Origin: Pelagibius sp.
GTDB lineage: Bacteria > Pseudomonadota > Alphaproteobacteria > Kiloniellales > Kiloniellaceae
Assembly (NCBI RefSeq): GCF_028289705.1
Contig: NZ_JANQOI010000070.1
Span: forward strand, 1-52,458
Direction of reading: 5' to 3'
DNA: 52,458 nt
A program made the translations under genes and the position numbers. This document shows positions 24,769-32,453 of this stretch, in pieces; the stretch's first letter is position 1; the number at the start of each line of letters is the position of its first letter. Under the pieces are notes generated by a model, which made no database searches, was not told the origin of the DNA, and saw nothing but the letters and a program-made list of their open reading frames with translations.

Positions 24769-25227
24769 GTGACTTTGTCAAGCAAGCCCAACGACACCAT
24801 GACCAAGTTCGGCTACCCGGACACGCTGATCCGCGACTACCGCCGCTGGGTCGTTCTGCTGCGGCCTCACCAGGCGACGCTGGGCGCGCTGGTGCTGGTC
24901 TGCAAGGACCCCGCCCAGGCCTTCGGCGAGGTCAGCCCCCAGGCTTTCAGCGAGCTGCAGCAGGTCATCGGGGATATCGAGGCAGGGCTCAGCGCCTTTC
25001 GGACCTACCAGAAAATCAACTACGTTATGCTCATGATGGTTGACAAGGACGTGCATTTTCACGTCTTACCCCGCTATGAAAGCGAGCAGGTCTTCGACGG
25101 CACGGCCTTTCCCGACAAGGGATGGCCGGCGGTTCCGGACCTGACGGCGGGCGTTCATCCGGACAGCGCCGCACTGGCGAGCCTGGGCACCGCATTGAAG
25201 GCCGCCTGGCCGTCCGGGCCGGTTTAA
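24769..25227 (+). CDS. HIT-family (histidine triad) protein
   Basis: This 152-residue protein has the HIT fold pattern: YRRWVVLLRPHQATLGALVLVCK, FSELQQVIGDIEAGLSAF, INYVMLMMVDKDVHFHVLPRY. The triad reads HFHVL, so the last His of HxHxH is Leu. The central nucleophilic His (H98) and H96 are present. HIT proteins are nucleotide hydrolases or transferases acting on nucleoside phosphoramidates, dinucleoside polyphosphates or CDP-/UDP-linked compounds. GTG 24769 has AGG upstream at about 12 bases. It precedes lptF by 51 bases, so it may be the first gene of that operon. Confidence 0.78.
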   Translation: MTLSSKPNDTMTKFGYPDTLIRDYRRWVVLLRPHQATLGALVLVCKDPAQAFGEVSPQAFSELQQVIGDIEAGLSAFRTYQKINYVMLMMVDKDVHFHVLPRYESEQVFDGTAFPDKGWPAVPDLTAGVHPDSAALASLGTALKAAWPSGPV

Positions 25228-25278
25228 GGCCCGGTCACGGCCGGTAGCACCTGGCGCAAGCACCCGGGCGGGGGGACG

Positions 25279-26496
25279 ATGTCAACCATCAGCGGCTACA
25301 TCCTGCGACAGACCATGGCGCCGCTGCTGGCCACCGTGGCGCTGGCGCTGCTGGTGCTGCTCACCGAGCGGATGCTGCGGCTTCTGGACCTGGTGCTGGA
25401 TTCCCACGGCGGCCTGACGGTGCTGCTGGAGATGCTGGCCTATCTGGTGCCGCACTACATGGCCCTGGCCCTGCCGGTCGCGTTCTTTCTCGGCGTTCTG
25501 CTGGCCTTTAGCCGCCTGCATCAGAACCACGAACTCGATGCCCTGGGCTCTGCCGGGGTCGGGCTGCCGCGTCTGCTGCAGCCGGTGCTGCTGCTGGCGC
25601 TGGCGCTCACCGTGATCTCCGCGGTCAACTTCAGCATCGGCCAGCCCTATGCCCGCTACATCTACCGTGCGCTGGTCCACGACATCGGCGAGGCCTCGAT
25701 CAACGTCTACCTGCAGGAACGCACCTTCATGGAGGTGAACGGCGTGACCTTCATGGCCGAGCGCTTTCACCGCGGCAGCCGCGAGTTCGGCGGTGTGTTC
25801 ATCTACGAGGAGAATAAGGAGGGACAGGCCGTTGCCATGTCGGCACAGCGCGGCAACCTGGACCTGGCGCCCAAGGGCGAGCGCTCGACCCTCTTCCTGC
25901 TGAACGGCGTGCGTATGGAAGTCGACCTGCCGGCGGCCATCGAAGGCGGCGAAAAACCCCCGGACTTCGGTGTGTTGCAGTTCGGCAACTTCCGCAACCC
26001 CATCGATCTTGTGGGCCAGGACGCCTTCAGACCGCGCGGCGAGGATGAGCGCGAGCTCACTCTGCTGGAGCTTTGGCGCTATCGCGCGACGCCGCCGCCC
26101 GGCGTGACGACGGACCAGATGCTTGCGGAGTTCCATGACCGCCTGGTGCGCACGCTGTCGGTGCTCTTCCTGCCCTTCCTGGCCGTGCCCTTCGCCATCG
26201 GCGCCCGGCGCGTGCACCAGGCCTATGGCATCGCCGCGGGCCTGCTGATCCTGGTCGGCTACAATCAGCTTCTCAGCATCGGCAAGTCACTGGCGTCCAT
26301 CGATCAGGTGCCCGCCCTCCTTGGCCAGTGGCTGCCCTTCCTGGTCCTGGCGGCCGGCAGTTCCTATCTCTTCTACCGCAGCGCCTATCTCGTCGGACAG
26401 GGCAGCGGTCTGCCCTCGCCGCTGAAGGCCCTGGACGCGGCGATGCGGCAACCCAGGGCGCGGCCCGAGGGCGGCGCGAGGCCGGCCCCGAAATGA
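25279..26496 (+). CDS. lptF: LptF/YjgP-family permease
   Basis: This 405-residue permease has N-terminal helices (ILRQTMAPLLATVALALLVLLTERML), a central periplasmic beta-jellyroll (about 140-260: VNGVTFMAERF, SAQRGNLDLAPKGERSTLFLLNGV) and C-terminal helices (LSVLFLPFLAVPFAIGAR, PFLVLAAGSSYLFYRSAYLV). In LPS export LptF pairs with LptG in the LptB2FG transporter. The AHELDALGSAGV-type coupling segment appears as NHELDALGSAGVGLPRLL. It overlaps lptG in ATGA. The pair sits inside the sphingolipid region rather than beside usual LPS-transport genes, so it may be a paralogue dedicated to sphingolipid export; this is inference. Confidence 0.88.
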   Translation: MSTISGYILRQTMAPLLATVALALLVLLTERMLRLLDLVLDSHGGLTVLLEMLAYLVPHYMALALPVAFFLGVLLAFSRLHQNHELDALGSAGVGLPRLLQPVLLLALALTVISAVNFSIGQPYARYIYRALVHDIGEASINVYLQERTFMEVNGVTFMAERFHRGSREFGGVFIYEENKEGQAVAMSAQRGNLDLAPKGERSTLFLLNGVRMEVDLPAAIEGGEKPPDFGVLQFGNFRNPIDLVGQDAFRPRGEDERELTLLELWRYRATPPPGVTTDQMLAEFHDRLVRTLSVLFLPFLAVPFAIGARRVHQAYGIAAGLLILVGYNQLLSIGKSLASIDQVPALLGQWLPFLVLAAGSSYLFYRSAYLVGQGSGLPSPLKALDAAMRQPRARPEGGARPAPK

Positions 26497-27578
26497 GTCT
26501 GCTGTCCCAATACCTGACGCGGCTGCTCTTTGTCCGCTTCCTGCTGCTGCTCTTCGGCATGGGGGCGTTCATGATGGGCCTCGATTTGATGGTCAACGCC
26601 AACAGCGTCATGGCCGACGGCGACAACGCGCTGGCCTCGCTCACGCGCTATATCCTGCTGCGCTCGCCCACAATCATCTCCGATCTCATCAAGATCGCCG
26701 CCCTCCTGGCCGGCCTCCTGACCCTTACCTTTCTCATCCGGCACGGGGAACTGGCGGCGATCTGGAACTCCGGTGTGTCGCAGTTCGGACTCGTGCGCCG
26801 CCTGATCCCCCTGGCAATCATTCTGGGCGGCCTGCAGTTCGTCATCGACGACCGGGTCGTGCCGGGCAGTGTCGAGGCGCTCAGCGACTGGGGTGTCGTC
26901 GACGATGTCGGCGGCCGGGACCGCAAGGGTGCGACGGCCGTCACCTGGATCCACGTCGGAAGCGATATTCTGCGCATTCCCCAGACCAACATCGACCCCC
27001 AGGGCCTGCGCAACTTCACCCTCTTCGAGCGGGACGCAAATGGCAATCTCCAGGCGCGCCTGGATGTCGGCGAAGCACGCTACCGGGACGGCAACTGGGA
27101 GCTTCGCGACATCACCGAGCGCCGCGTCGCCGGCGGGCCGGTGCGCCACGAGGCCCGGCGCAACTGGCCGGTCGATCTGGATGTGGAGAGCCTGCAGCAC
27201 GTGCTGGTGCATCCGCGCAATCTCTCCCTCGGGCAGATCCTTCACTTCACCGACGGCGACGGCCAGGGCACCTGGGCCCCCTACCTCTACGAGACCTGGC
27301 TCTACACCAAGCTGAGCAACTGCCTGGTTCCCTTTCTCATGCTGTTTCTGAGCGTCACCCTTGCGCAGCAGTCGCAGCGCGCCGGCCGTATCGAGTTTCT
27401 TCTGCTGGGCGGCATCGTCATCGGCTTTTCCTTCTTCATTTTCAACGGCATCACCCTTGCCATGGGCGAGGTGGGCATGCTGCCGCCGCTGGTCGCCAGC
27501 AGCACGCCGCTGCTGGTCTTCGCCGCCGTGGCCGCCAGCGTGGCCTTCTGGCACGAACTGAAGAAGGCCCCCAGCTAG
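26493..27578 (+). CDS. lptG: LptG/YjgQ-family permease
   Basis: This 361-residue partner permease starts at ATG 26493 (ATGA overlap with lptF); the open frame to 26328 is a shadow. It has N-terminal helices (YLTRLLFVRFLLLLFGMGAFMMGL), the coupling segment HGELAAIWNSGVSQFGLVRRL, a periplasmic jellyroll domain (about 130-250, VTWIHVGSDILRIPQTNIDPQGL) and C-terminal helices (LVPFLMLFLSVTLAQQ, LLLGGIVIGFSFFIFNGITLAMG). With LptF it should form the membrane part of an ABC transporter using LptB supplied elsewhere. No lptB, lptC or lptA is in the window. A 170-base gap with a plausible promoter follows. Confidence 0.87.
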   Translation: MSLLSQYLTRLLFVRFLLLLFGMGAFMMGLDLMVNANSVMADGDNALASLTRYILLRSPTIISDLIKIAALLAGLLTLTFLIRHGELAAIWNSGVSQFGLVRRLIPLAIILGGLQFVIDDRVVPGSVEALSDWGVVDDVGGRDRKGATAVTWIHVGSDILRIPQTNIDPQGLRNFTLFERDANGNLQARLDVGEARYRDGNWELRDITERRVAGGPVRHEARRNWPVDLDVESLQHVLVHPRNLSLGQILHFTDGDGQGTWAPYLYETWLYTKLSNCLVPFLMLFLSVTLAQQSQRAGRIEFLLLGGIVIGFSFFIFNGITLAMGEVGMLPPLVASSTPLLVFAAVAASVAFWHELKKAPS

Positions 27579-27636
27579 AGAAAGGTCCCCCGGCCAACCT
27601 CCGCTCCGCCGGGGCGAGCTGGGCCCGGCGGCTTCC

Positions 27637-27666
27637 TTGACAATCCGCGCCGGCTCCGATTAATGG
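27637..27666 (+). promoter_or_regulatory. Putative sigma-70-type promoter for the head-group operon
   Basis: TTGACA (27637-27642) and TAATGG (27661-27666) are separated by 18 bases, upstream of the CDP-alcohol phosphotransferase gene at 27749. It lies in a non-coding gap after lptG, consistent with a fresh transcription start for the three-gene operon. The -10 match is weak. Confidence 0.4.
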
Positions 27667-27683
27667 AGCGCTTCGGCCCGGCC

Positions 27684-27720
27684 GGCAGATCGAGGCGCGC
27701 CCTTCGAAGGGCCATCTGCC
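27684..27720. promoter_or_regulatory. Nested inverted repeats just downstream of the putative promoter
   Basis: GGCAGAT (27684-27690) and ATCTGCC (27714-27720) form an outer inverted repeat that encloses the perfect 14-base palindrome GCCCTTCGAAGGGC (27699-27712). The position in the 5' leader of the head-group operon suits an operator or an mRNA stem-loop. No poly-T follows, so a terminator is unlikely. Confidence 0.35.
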
Positions 27721-27748
27721 CCGAGTATTCGCAACAAAGTGAGCCCAG

Positions 27749-28957
27749 GTGAGCGCTGAGACCGATCCACGGCCCTCCACGGATGCCGCGCCGCCGCTCG
27801 CCGGCGGCCAGCCGGCGGCCGTGGCCTGCCTTGTCGGCAGCAGCGACCTGGAGATCTGGTTCGACAACCCCGGCGGACGGCTGCGCAGGGCCCTGGTCAA
27901 GGCCGGCATCGAGCGCTTCGTTGAGGAAAACAGCCTGGCTGGGGAGAGCGAAGCTGTCCTCCTGGCACGGGCCGACGCGGTCATCGACGCGCCGCTGATC
28001 CAGGCGTTGCTGGCCAACCCGGGGGCGGTCCTCCTGTCCAACGGACCGCAGGACGGCGTGCCCCTGGCGGTCCACGCCCCGGCGGGTCTGGCCCTGCGCG
28101 CCGCCGAGGTCCTGCGCCAGGGACCGGGCGCGCAACTGCCCGGCGGACTGCACGCCGCCCGCGTTGCCGATCTCGGGGCTTCCTACTGGCAGGCGCTGCG
28201 CAAGCGCGAAGAGCCCTATGCCCTGCTCCCCGGACCTGCGGAGCGGGCGGCCACCGAATGGCGCATCTTCATGGGCACCTACAAGGGTGCCACCGATCTC
28301 GTCACCAAGTGGCTCTGGCCGCGGCCGGCCTTCTACGTCACCAAGTTCTGCGCGCGCTTCGGCATCACACCCAATCAGGTGACAGCCCTGAGCCTGGTGA
28401 TGGTGATCGTCGCCTTCTACTGGTTCTGGCAGGGCGACTGGTTGCTTGGTCTCGTCGCGGCCTGGCTGATGACCTTCCTCGACACCGTCGACGGCAAGCT
28501 CGCCCGGGTGACCCTGAAGTCCAGCAAGTTCGGCAACGTCTTCGACCATTCCATCGACCTCATCCATCCGCCCTTCTGGTATCTGGCCTGGGGGATCGGC
28601 CTGCAGCAGGGGGCCCATGCGGTGATGCCGGGCGCGCTCGAATTCATGCTCATCGTCATCATCGCCGGCTATGTGCTGCAGCGGGTCATTGAGGGGATTT
28701 CGATCTGGCGCTTCGGCCTGGAGATCCATGTCTGGCGGCGCATCGACACCTGGTTCCGCCTGGTAACGGCCCGGCGCAACCCGAACCTCGTGCTGCTCAC
28801 CCTTGCCGTCGCCGTCGGCCGGCCGGACTGGGGCCTGATTGCGGTGGCGGTCTGGACCGCGGTCTGCCTGCTACTCCACGGGCTGCAATTGCTGCAGGCC
28901 GCCCAGGCCGCGCGCCGGACCGGAAAGCTCACGTCCTGGATGGCGGGGCCTGCGTGA
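27749..28957 (+). CDS. CDP-alcohol phosphatidyltransferase with extra N-terminal domain
   Basis: This 402-residue protein starts at GTG 27749. Residues 170-400 form a CDP-alcohol phosphotransferase: the signature Dx2DGx2ARx8Gx3Dx3D is intact as D245, D248-G, A252-R253, G262, D266 and D270 in DTVDGKLARVTLKSSKFG..FDHSID, followed by hydrophobic helices. Residues 25-165 are an extra domain (VACLVGSSDLEIWFDNPGGRLRRAL, LLARADAVIDAPLIQALL) that looks like a decayed nucleotidyltransferase without its usual loop. The enzyme should displace CMP from a CDP-alcohol or CDP-lipid. Lying next to a lipid kinase and a Tam41-like enzyme, in the order of the Caulobacter ceramide-phosphoglycerate genes, it probably builds the sphingolipid head group. 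Confidence 0.82.
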   Translation: MSAETDPRPSTDAAPPLAGGQPAAVACLVGSSDLEIWFDNPGGRLRRALVKAGIERFVEENSLAGESEAVLLARADAVIDAPLIQALLANPGAVLLSNGPQDGVPLAVHAPAGLALRAAEVLRQGPGAQLPGGLHAARVADLGASYWQALRKREEPYALLPGPAERAATEWRIFMGTYKGATDLVTKWLWPRPAFYVTKFCARFGITPNQVTALSLVMVIVAFYWFWQGDWLLGLVAAWLMTFLDTVDGKLARVTLKSSKFGNVFDHSIDLIHPPFWYLAWGIGLQQGAHAVMPGALEFMLIVIIAGYVLQRVIEGISIWRFGLEIHVWRRIDTWFRLVTARRNPNLVLLTLAVAVGRPDWGLIAVAVWTAVCLLLHGLQLLQAAQAARRTGKLTSWMAGPA

Positions 28958-29940
28958 GCATGGCGAGACTGGGCGTCATCACCAACCCGCGCAGCCAGAA
29001 AAACAAGGGCGGACTGGACCGCTTCGCCAAGGTCTTGGCGGAGGCGCCGGAGACCCGTCACGTGGTCCTCGGCGCCATCACCGAGATTCCCGAGATCCTC
29101 GCCGACTTCGCCCGGCAGGAGATCGACGTGGTCGCCGTTGCCGGCGGCGACGGCACGGTCCAGGCCGTCCTGACGGAGTTGTTCGGCACGCGGCCCTACG
29201 AGAAGCCCCCGCGCCTCGCCGTGGTGCCCCGGGGCATGACCAACATGATCGCCGCCGACGTGGGCCTGCGCCGCCGCGGCCTCACGCGGCTGCTGCAAAC
29301 CAGGGACGCCGGGGAGTTGGACCGGGCGACTGTCGAACGGCGCATCCTGCGCCTGGAGAATGCCCGCGATCGAAAGCCGCAGTACGGCATGTTCTTCGGC
29401 GGGGCGGCGATCTATCGCGCCATCCTCGCCTGCCGCAACCAGGTGCATCCCTATCAGATCAAGGCCGATGCCGCCGCAGCCGTCACCCTGGCAGGCCTGC
29501 TGGGCGGCTGGCTCCTGCGCGGCGGACGCCGGAGCGCCGAGGCCGAAGCAAAGAACGGCGCCGCGGTCTTTTCCGGCGACCGCATCGAGGCCGCCTTCGA
29601 CAATCTGCCCCCGCAGGACCTCTTCAGCCTGGTGGTCCTGGCCACCACCCTGGACCGCCTGATCCTCGGCAGCCGGCCGTTCTGGAACGGCAGCCAGGGC
29701 CACCTGCGCTTCACCAGCATCGCTTATCCGCCCGAGCGCATCCTGCGCTATGCTTGGCGCCTGCTCTACGGGCGCGAAGACCGCAGCCTGCCGGACAGCA
29801 GCTACATGAGCCGCAAGGCCGGCCGCGTTTCGCTGACCATGAACTGCCCCTTTACCCTGGACGGTGAGTTGCTTGAGCCCGAAGCGGAGAAACCGGTGAT
29901 TCTGACGGCCGCCGACCAGGCGCGCTTTCTGAGGATCTAG
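28954..29940 (+). CDS. cpgB: Lipid kinase, diacylglycerol/ceramide-kinase type (CpgB-like)
   Basis: This 328-residue protein has the diacylglycerol-kinase catalytic domain: GVITNPRSQKNKGGL, VVAVAGGDGTVQAVLTEL (GGDGT at 64-68), LAVVPRGMTNMIAADVG, and a C-terminal beta domain ending MNCPFTLDGELLEP. The start is GTG 28954, overlapping the preceding stop in GTGA. Caulobacter has a gene in the same relative position, described as the ceramide kinase CpgB that makes ceramide-1-phosphate. The symbol is given on that synteny. A diacylglycerol or sphingoid-base kinase cannot be excluded from the sequence. It is followed five bases later by the Tam41-like gene. Confidence 0.78.
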   Translation: MSMARLGVITNPRSQKNKGGLDRFAKVLAEAPETRHVVLGAITEIPEILADFARQEIDVVAVAGGDGTVQAVLTELFGTRPYEKPPRLAVVPRGMTNMIAADVGLRRRGLTRLLQTRDAGELDRATVERRILRLENARDRKPQYGMFFGGAAIYRAILACRNQVHPYQIKADAAAAVTLAGLLGGWLLRGGRRSAEAEAKNGAAVFSGDRIEAAFDNLPPQDLFSLVVLATTLDRLILGSRPFWNGSQGHLRFTSIAYPPERILRYAWRLLYGREDRSLPDSSYMSRKAGRVSLTMNCPFTLDGELLEPEAEKPVILTAADQARFLRI

Positions 29941-29945
29941 GCCCG

Positions 29946-30857
29946 ATGGACAGCGGCGACCTGAGATCTGTCCTCCAGAACGAAGTGGACCAGCAGGTCT
30001 CGCCGCCTGTCGCCGCCATCGTCGCGGCGGCGCGGCAACGCCACGGGGAAACTGTCGCCGCGGTGCTGTTCTATGGCTCCTGCCTGCAGCAGGACAGCGT
30101 CGAGGGAAAGATCGTCGATCTCTACCTGCTGGTGGACGACTACCGCAGCGCCCATCACGGGCGCCTGTCCGCCCTGCTCAACTGGGCCCTGCCGCCCAAT
30201 GTCTACTATCTGGAAACGCCGTTCGAGGGCACGGTCGTGCGCGCCAAGTATGCGGTGATTTCCCTGGCGGATTTCGCCCGCGGCGCCGGCGGCGGCTGGT
30301 TTCATCCCTACCTCTGGGCGCGTTTTGCCCAGCCCTGCCGGTTGGCCCACTGCCGCGACGAAGCGGTGCGGACGGTAGTGATCGCAGCCCTCGAAGGGGC
30401 TGTCCGCAAGACCATGGCCGAGGGCTTGGCGCTGAGGCCCGGTGCCACCGTCCATGATGTCTGGACTGCCGTGTTCCGCCAGAGCTATAGCGCGGAACTG
30501 CGCGCCGAACCGCCGGAGCGGATCGCCAGACTTCTGGCCGCCAACGAAGACTATTTCGCGCGGGCCGGCACCGCGGCGCTGATCGCGCTGCAGGCCTCAG
30601 GAACCGACACAGTCACCAAGCGGTCACAAAGCGTCGGCGCTAGGTGGCTGCTCCGGCGTCTCCAGGGCAAGCTTTTGTCGGCGCTGCGGCTGATCAAGGC
30701 GGCCTTCACCTTTCAGAACGGCGCCCAGTACCTGCAGTGGAAGATTGAGCGCCATTCCGGCGTCGCGGTCACGCTGACGCCCTGGCAGCGGCGCCATCCG
30801 GTCCTGGCCTCGACGGTGCTGTTCTGGCAGCTCTACCGGCGCGGCGCTTTCAAATAG
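29946..30857 (+). CDS. Tam41/Mmp37-like cytidylyltransferase (CDP-lipid synthase-like)
   Basis: This 303-residue protein shows the pattern of mitochondrial Tam41, a soluble-type CDP-diacylglycerol synthase. It has the nucleotidyltransferase loop VLFYGSCL (GS at 44-45), acidic residues in VDLYLLVDDY (D58, D64), then NWALPPNVYYLET, VVRAKYAVISLADF and YLWARFAQPCRL, matching Tam41's VYFN, VKYGVISL and Y.AGR..KPV blocks. The C-terminus (RWLLRRLQGKLLSALRLIKAAFTFQNGAQYLQWKIERHSG) is amphipathic and basic, consistent with membrane binding. Probable reaction: CTP plus a phospho-lipid or phospho-acid giving a CDP-activated intermediate for the phosphotransferase at 27749. It converges with spt 16 bases away. 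Confidence 0.75.
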   Translation: MDSGDLRSVLQNEVDQQVSPPVAAIVAAARQRHGETVAAVLFYGSCLQQDSVEGKIVDLYLLVDDYRSAHHGRLSALLNWALPPNVYYLETPFEGTVVRAKYAVISLADFARGAGGGWFHPYLWARFAQPCRLAHCRDEAVRTVVIAALEGAVRKTMAEGLALRPGATVHDVWTAVFRQSYSAELRAEPPERIARLLAANEDYFARAGTAALIALQASGTDTVTKRSQSVGARWLLRRLQGKLLSALRLIKAAFTFQNGAQYLQWKIERHSGVAVTLTPWQRRHPVLASTVLFWQLYRRGAFK

Positions 30858-30873
30858 AAGGGGCGTTCGCCGG

Positions 30874-32088
30874 CTACTCCGCCGCCGACTGCGCGTCCTG
30901 CCAGGAACGCAACGCCTGGAAGCACTGGTCGAAGACATCGCAGACCTTGGTCACCTGCGCCGGCGTGTGGGCCGCGGACAGGCTGCAGCGCAGCAGGCAG
31001 CTTCCGTCGGGGGTGCCCGGCGGCAAGGCCAGATTGACGTAGACCCCGGCTTCCAGAAGGGCGTTCCACATGAAGACCGCGGCCGCCTCGCCGGGCATCT
31101 TCACGGCGACGATGGGGCTGGTCTCGGCGCAGATGGTAAAGCCGAGGTCCGTGAGGCCCTGGTAGAGCATCCGCGCGTTGTCCCAGAGCTGTTTGCGGAG
31201 ATGCGGGCCAGACTTGATCTTGCCCAGGGTGGCCATGGCCGTGGCGATGCTGGAGGGCGAGGAGGAGGCGGTGAACATGTAGGGCCGGCTGGTATAGCGC
31301 AGCCGTTCGAAGGCCGGCTGGTCGGAGGCGCCGAAGCCGCCCACGGCGCCCAGGCTCTTGCTGAAGGTGCCGACCACGTAGTCGACGTCCTCTTCGACGC
31401 CGGCCGACTCGGCGATCCCGCGCCCGTTCTCGCCGAAGACACCCAGGGAGTGGGCCTCGTCCACCAGCAGTTCGACACCGTGGCGGCGCTTCACGTCGAC
31501 GAACTCGTCGAGCGGCGCCTGGTCGCCCAGCATGCTGTAGATGCCCTCGACCACCACCAGCTTGCCGCCCTCCTTGTCCTTCAGGCGAGAGAGGCGCTTG
31601 TCCAGATCTGCCGGCGAGTTGTGGCGGAAGCGGATCAGGGTGGCGCCGCTCAGGCGGCAGCCGTCGTAGATGCTCGCATGGGAGTCGGCATCGAGCAGAA
31701 TAACGTCTTTGGAGCCCGCCAGCCCCGCCAGGATGCCCAGGTTTGCCTGGTAGCCGGTGGGAAACACCAGGGCCGAGCGGCGCCCGAGGAAATCCGCGAT
31801 TTCCTGCTCCAGGGCACGGTGGCTGGAATAGGTGCCGTTGGCGATGCGCGAGCCGGTGGTGCCGGTCCCCTCCCGCTTCACGGCTGCGACCGCGGCATCG
31901 ACGCAATCCTGATCGAAGGTGAGGCCCAGATAGTTGTTGGTCCCCACCAGGATGACCTCGCGGCCGTCGACGATCGCTTCCGTCGCCGAGACGATGCGGT
32001 CCATGCAGATGTTGAAGGGGTCGCGGCCCGCCGCCACAAGGCGGTCGTGGCGGGCGGCGACCTGATCGTACTTGTCGAAGAGGCTCAT
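30874..32088 (-). CDS. spt: Serine palmitoyltransferase
   Basis: This 404-residue PLP enzyme of the alpha-oxoamine synthase family condenses L-serine with an acyl thioester to give 3-oxo-sphinganine, the first committed sphingolipid step. Visible features are GTNNYLGL, GTGTTGSRIANGTYSSHRALE, the PLP-stacking His in DADSHASIYDG (H137), LLVDEAHSLGVFGENGRG (D210, H213) and the Schiff-base lysine in TFSKSLGAVGG (K244). Length fits bacterial Spt. It lies 4 bases after the acpR stop, so it is expected to use acyl-AcpR as acyl donor, as proposed in Caulobacter. Glycine or alanine acyltransferases (KBL, BioF) are relatives, but the acpR/cerR/aasR company makes Spt by far the best call. Confidence 0.9.
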   Translation of the reverse strand: MSLFDKYDQVAARHDRLVAAGRDPFNICMDRIVSATEAIVDGREVILVGTNNYLGLTFDQDCVDAAVAAVKREGTGTTGSRIANGTYSSHRALEQEIADFLGRRSALVFPTGYQANLGILAGLAGSKDVILLDADSHASIYDGCRLSGATLIRFRHNSPADLDKRLSRLKDKEGGKLVVVEGIYSMLGDQAPLDEFVDVKRRHGVELLVDEAHSLGVFGENGRGIAESAGVEEDVDYVVGTFSKSLGAVGGFGASDQPAFERLRYTSRPYMFTASSSPSSIATAMATLGKIKSGPHLRKQLWDNARMLYQGLTDLGFTICAETSPIVAVKMPGEAAAVFMWNALLEAGVYVNLALPPGTPDGSCLLRCSLSAAHTPAQVTKVCDVFDQCFQALRSWQDAQSAAE

Positions 32089-32092
32089 GGAG

Positions 32093-32344
32093 TCAGTCTT
32101 TGCTCAACTGTGCCAACACGACGTCCACCAGATCCTGCAGGCTGTTGACGTCGGGGAGCAGGCTGATCGGGATGTCGATCTCGAAGCGGTCCTCAATTTC
32201 CATAACCAGGTTCATCGCGGCAACGGAATCCATGTAGAGATCGGCTGAAAGATCGGTCTCCGGCGTCAGCTCGATGCCTTTTGGATTAAAGGGCTCAAGA
32301 AGCTGTACAACCTCCGTCTGGACCGTATCGGCAGTCCACTGCAT
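32093..32344 (-). CDS. acpR: Specialised acyl carrier protein for sphingolipid synthesis
   Basis: This 83-residue acidic acyl carrier protein has the phosphopantetheine site in LYMDSVAAMNLVMEIEDRF (Ser40; DSV where housekeeping AcpP has DSL). GAGGAATAGGT precedes ATG 32344. It lies directly before spt. In Caulobacter a gene in this position encodes AcpR, the carrier loaded by AasR and used by Spt. A 109-base gap separates it from cerR upstream, which may hold its own promoter or a processing site. Confidence 0.88.
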   Translation of the reverse strand: MQWTADTVQTEVVQLLEPFNPKGIELTPETDLSADLYMDSVAAMNLVMEIEDRFEIDIPISLLPDVNSLQDLVDVVLAQLSKD

Positions 32345-32453
32345 ACCTATTCCTCATGGTGTGACCTGCGCCCCGGATGCGATGTCCGAATTGGAGTTGT
32401 CTCCGCCGGGCGGCGGCGACCGCGGGTCCCCTTTTCCCTTGCCTTTGTGCCGG

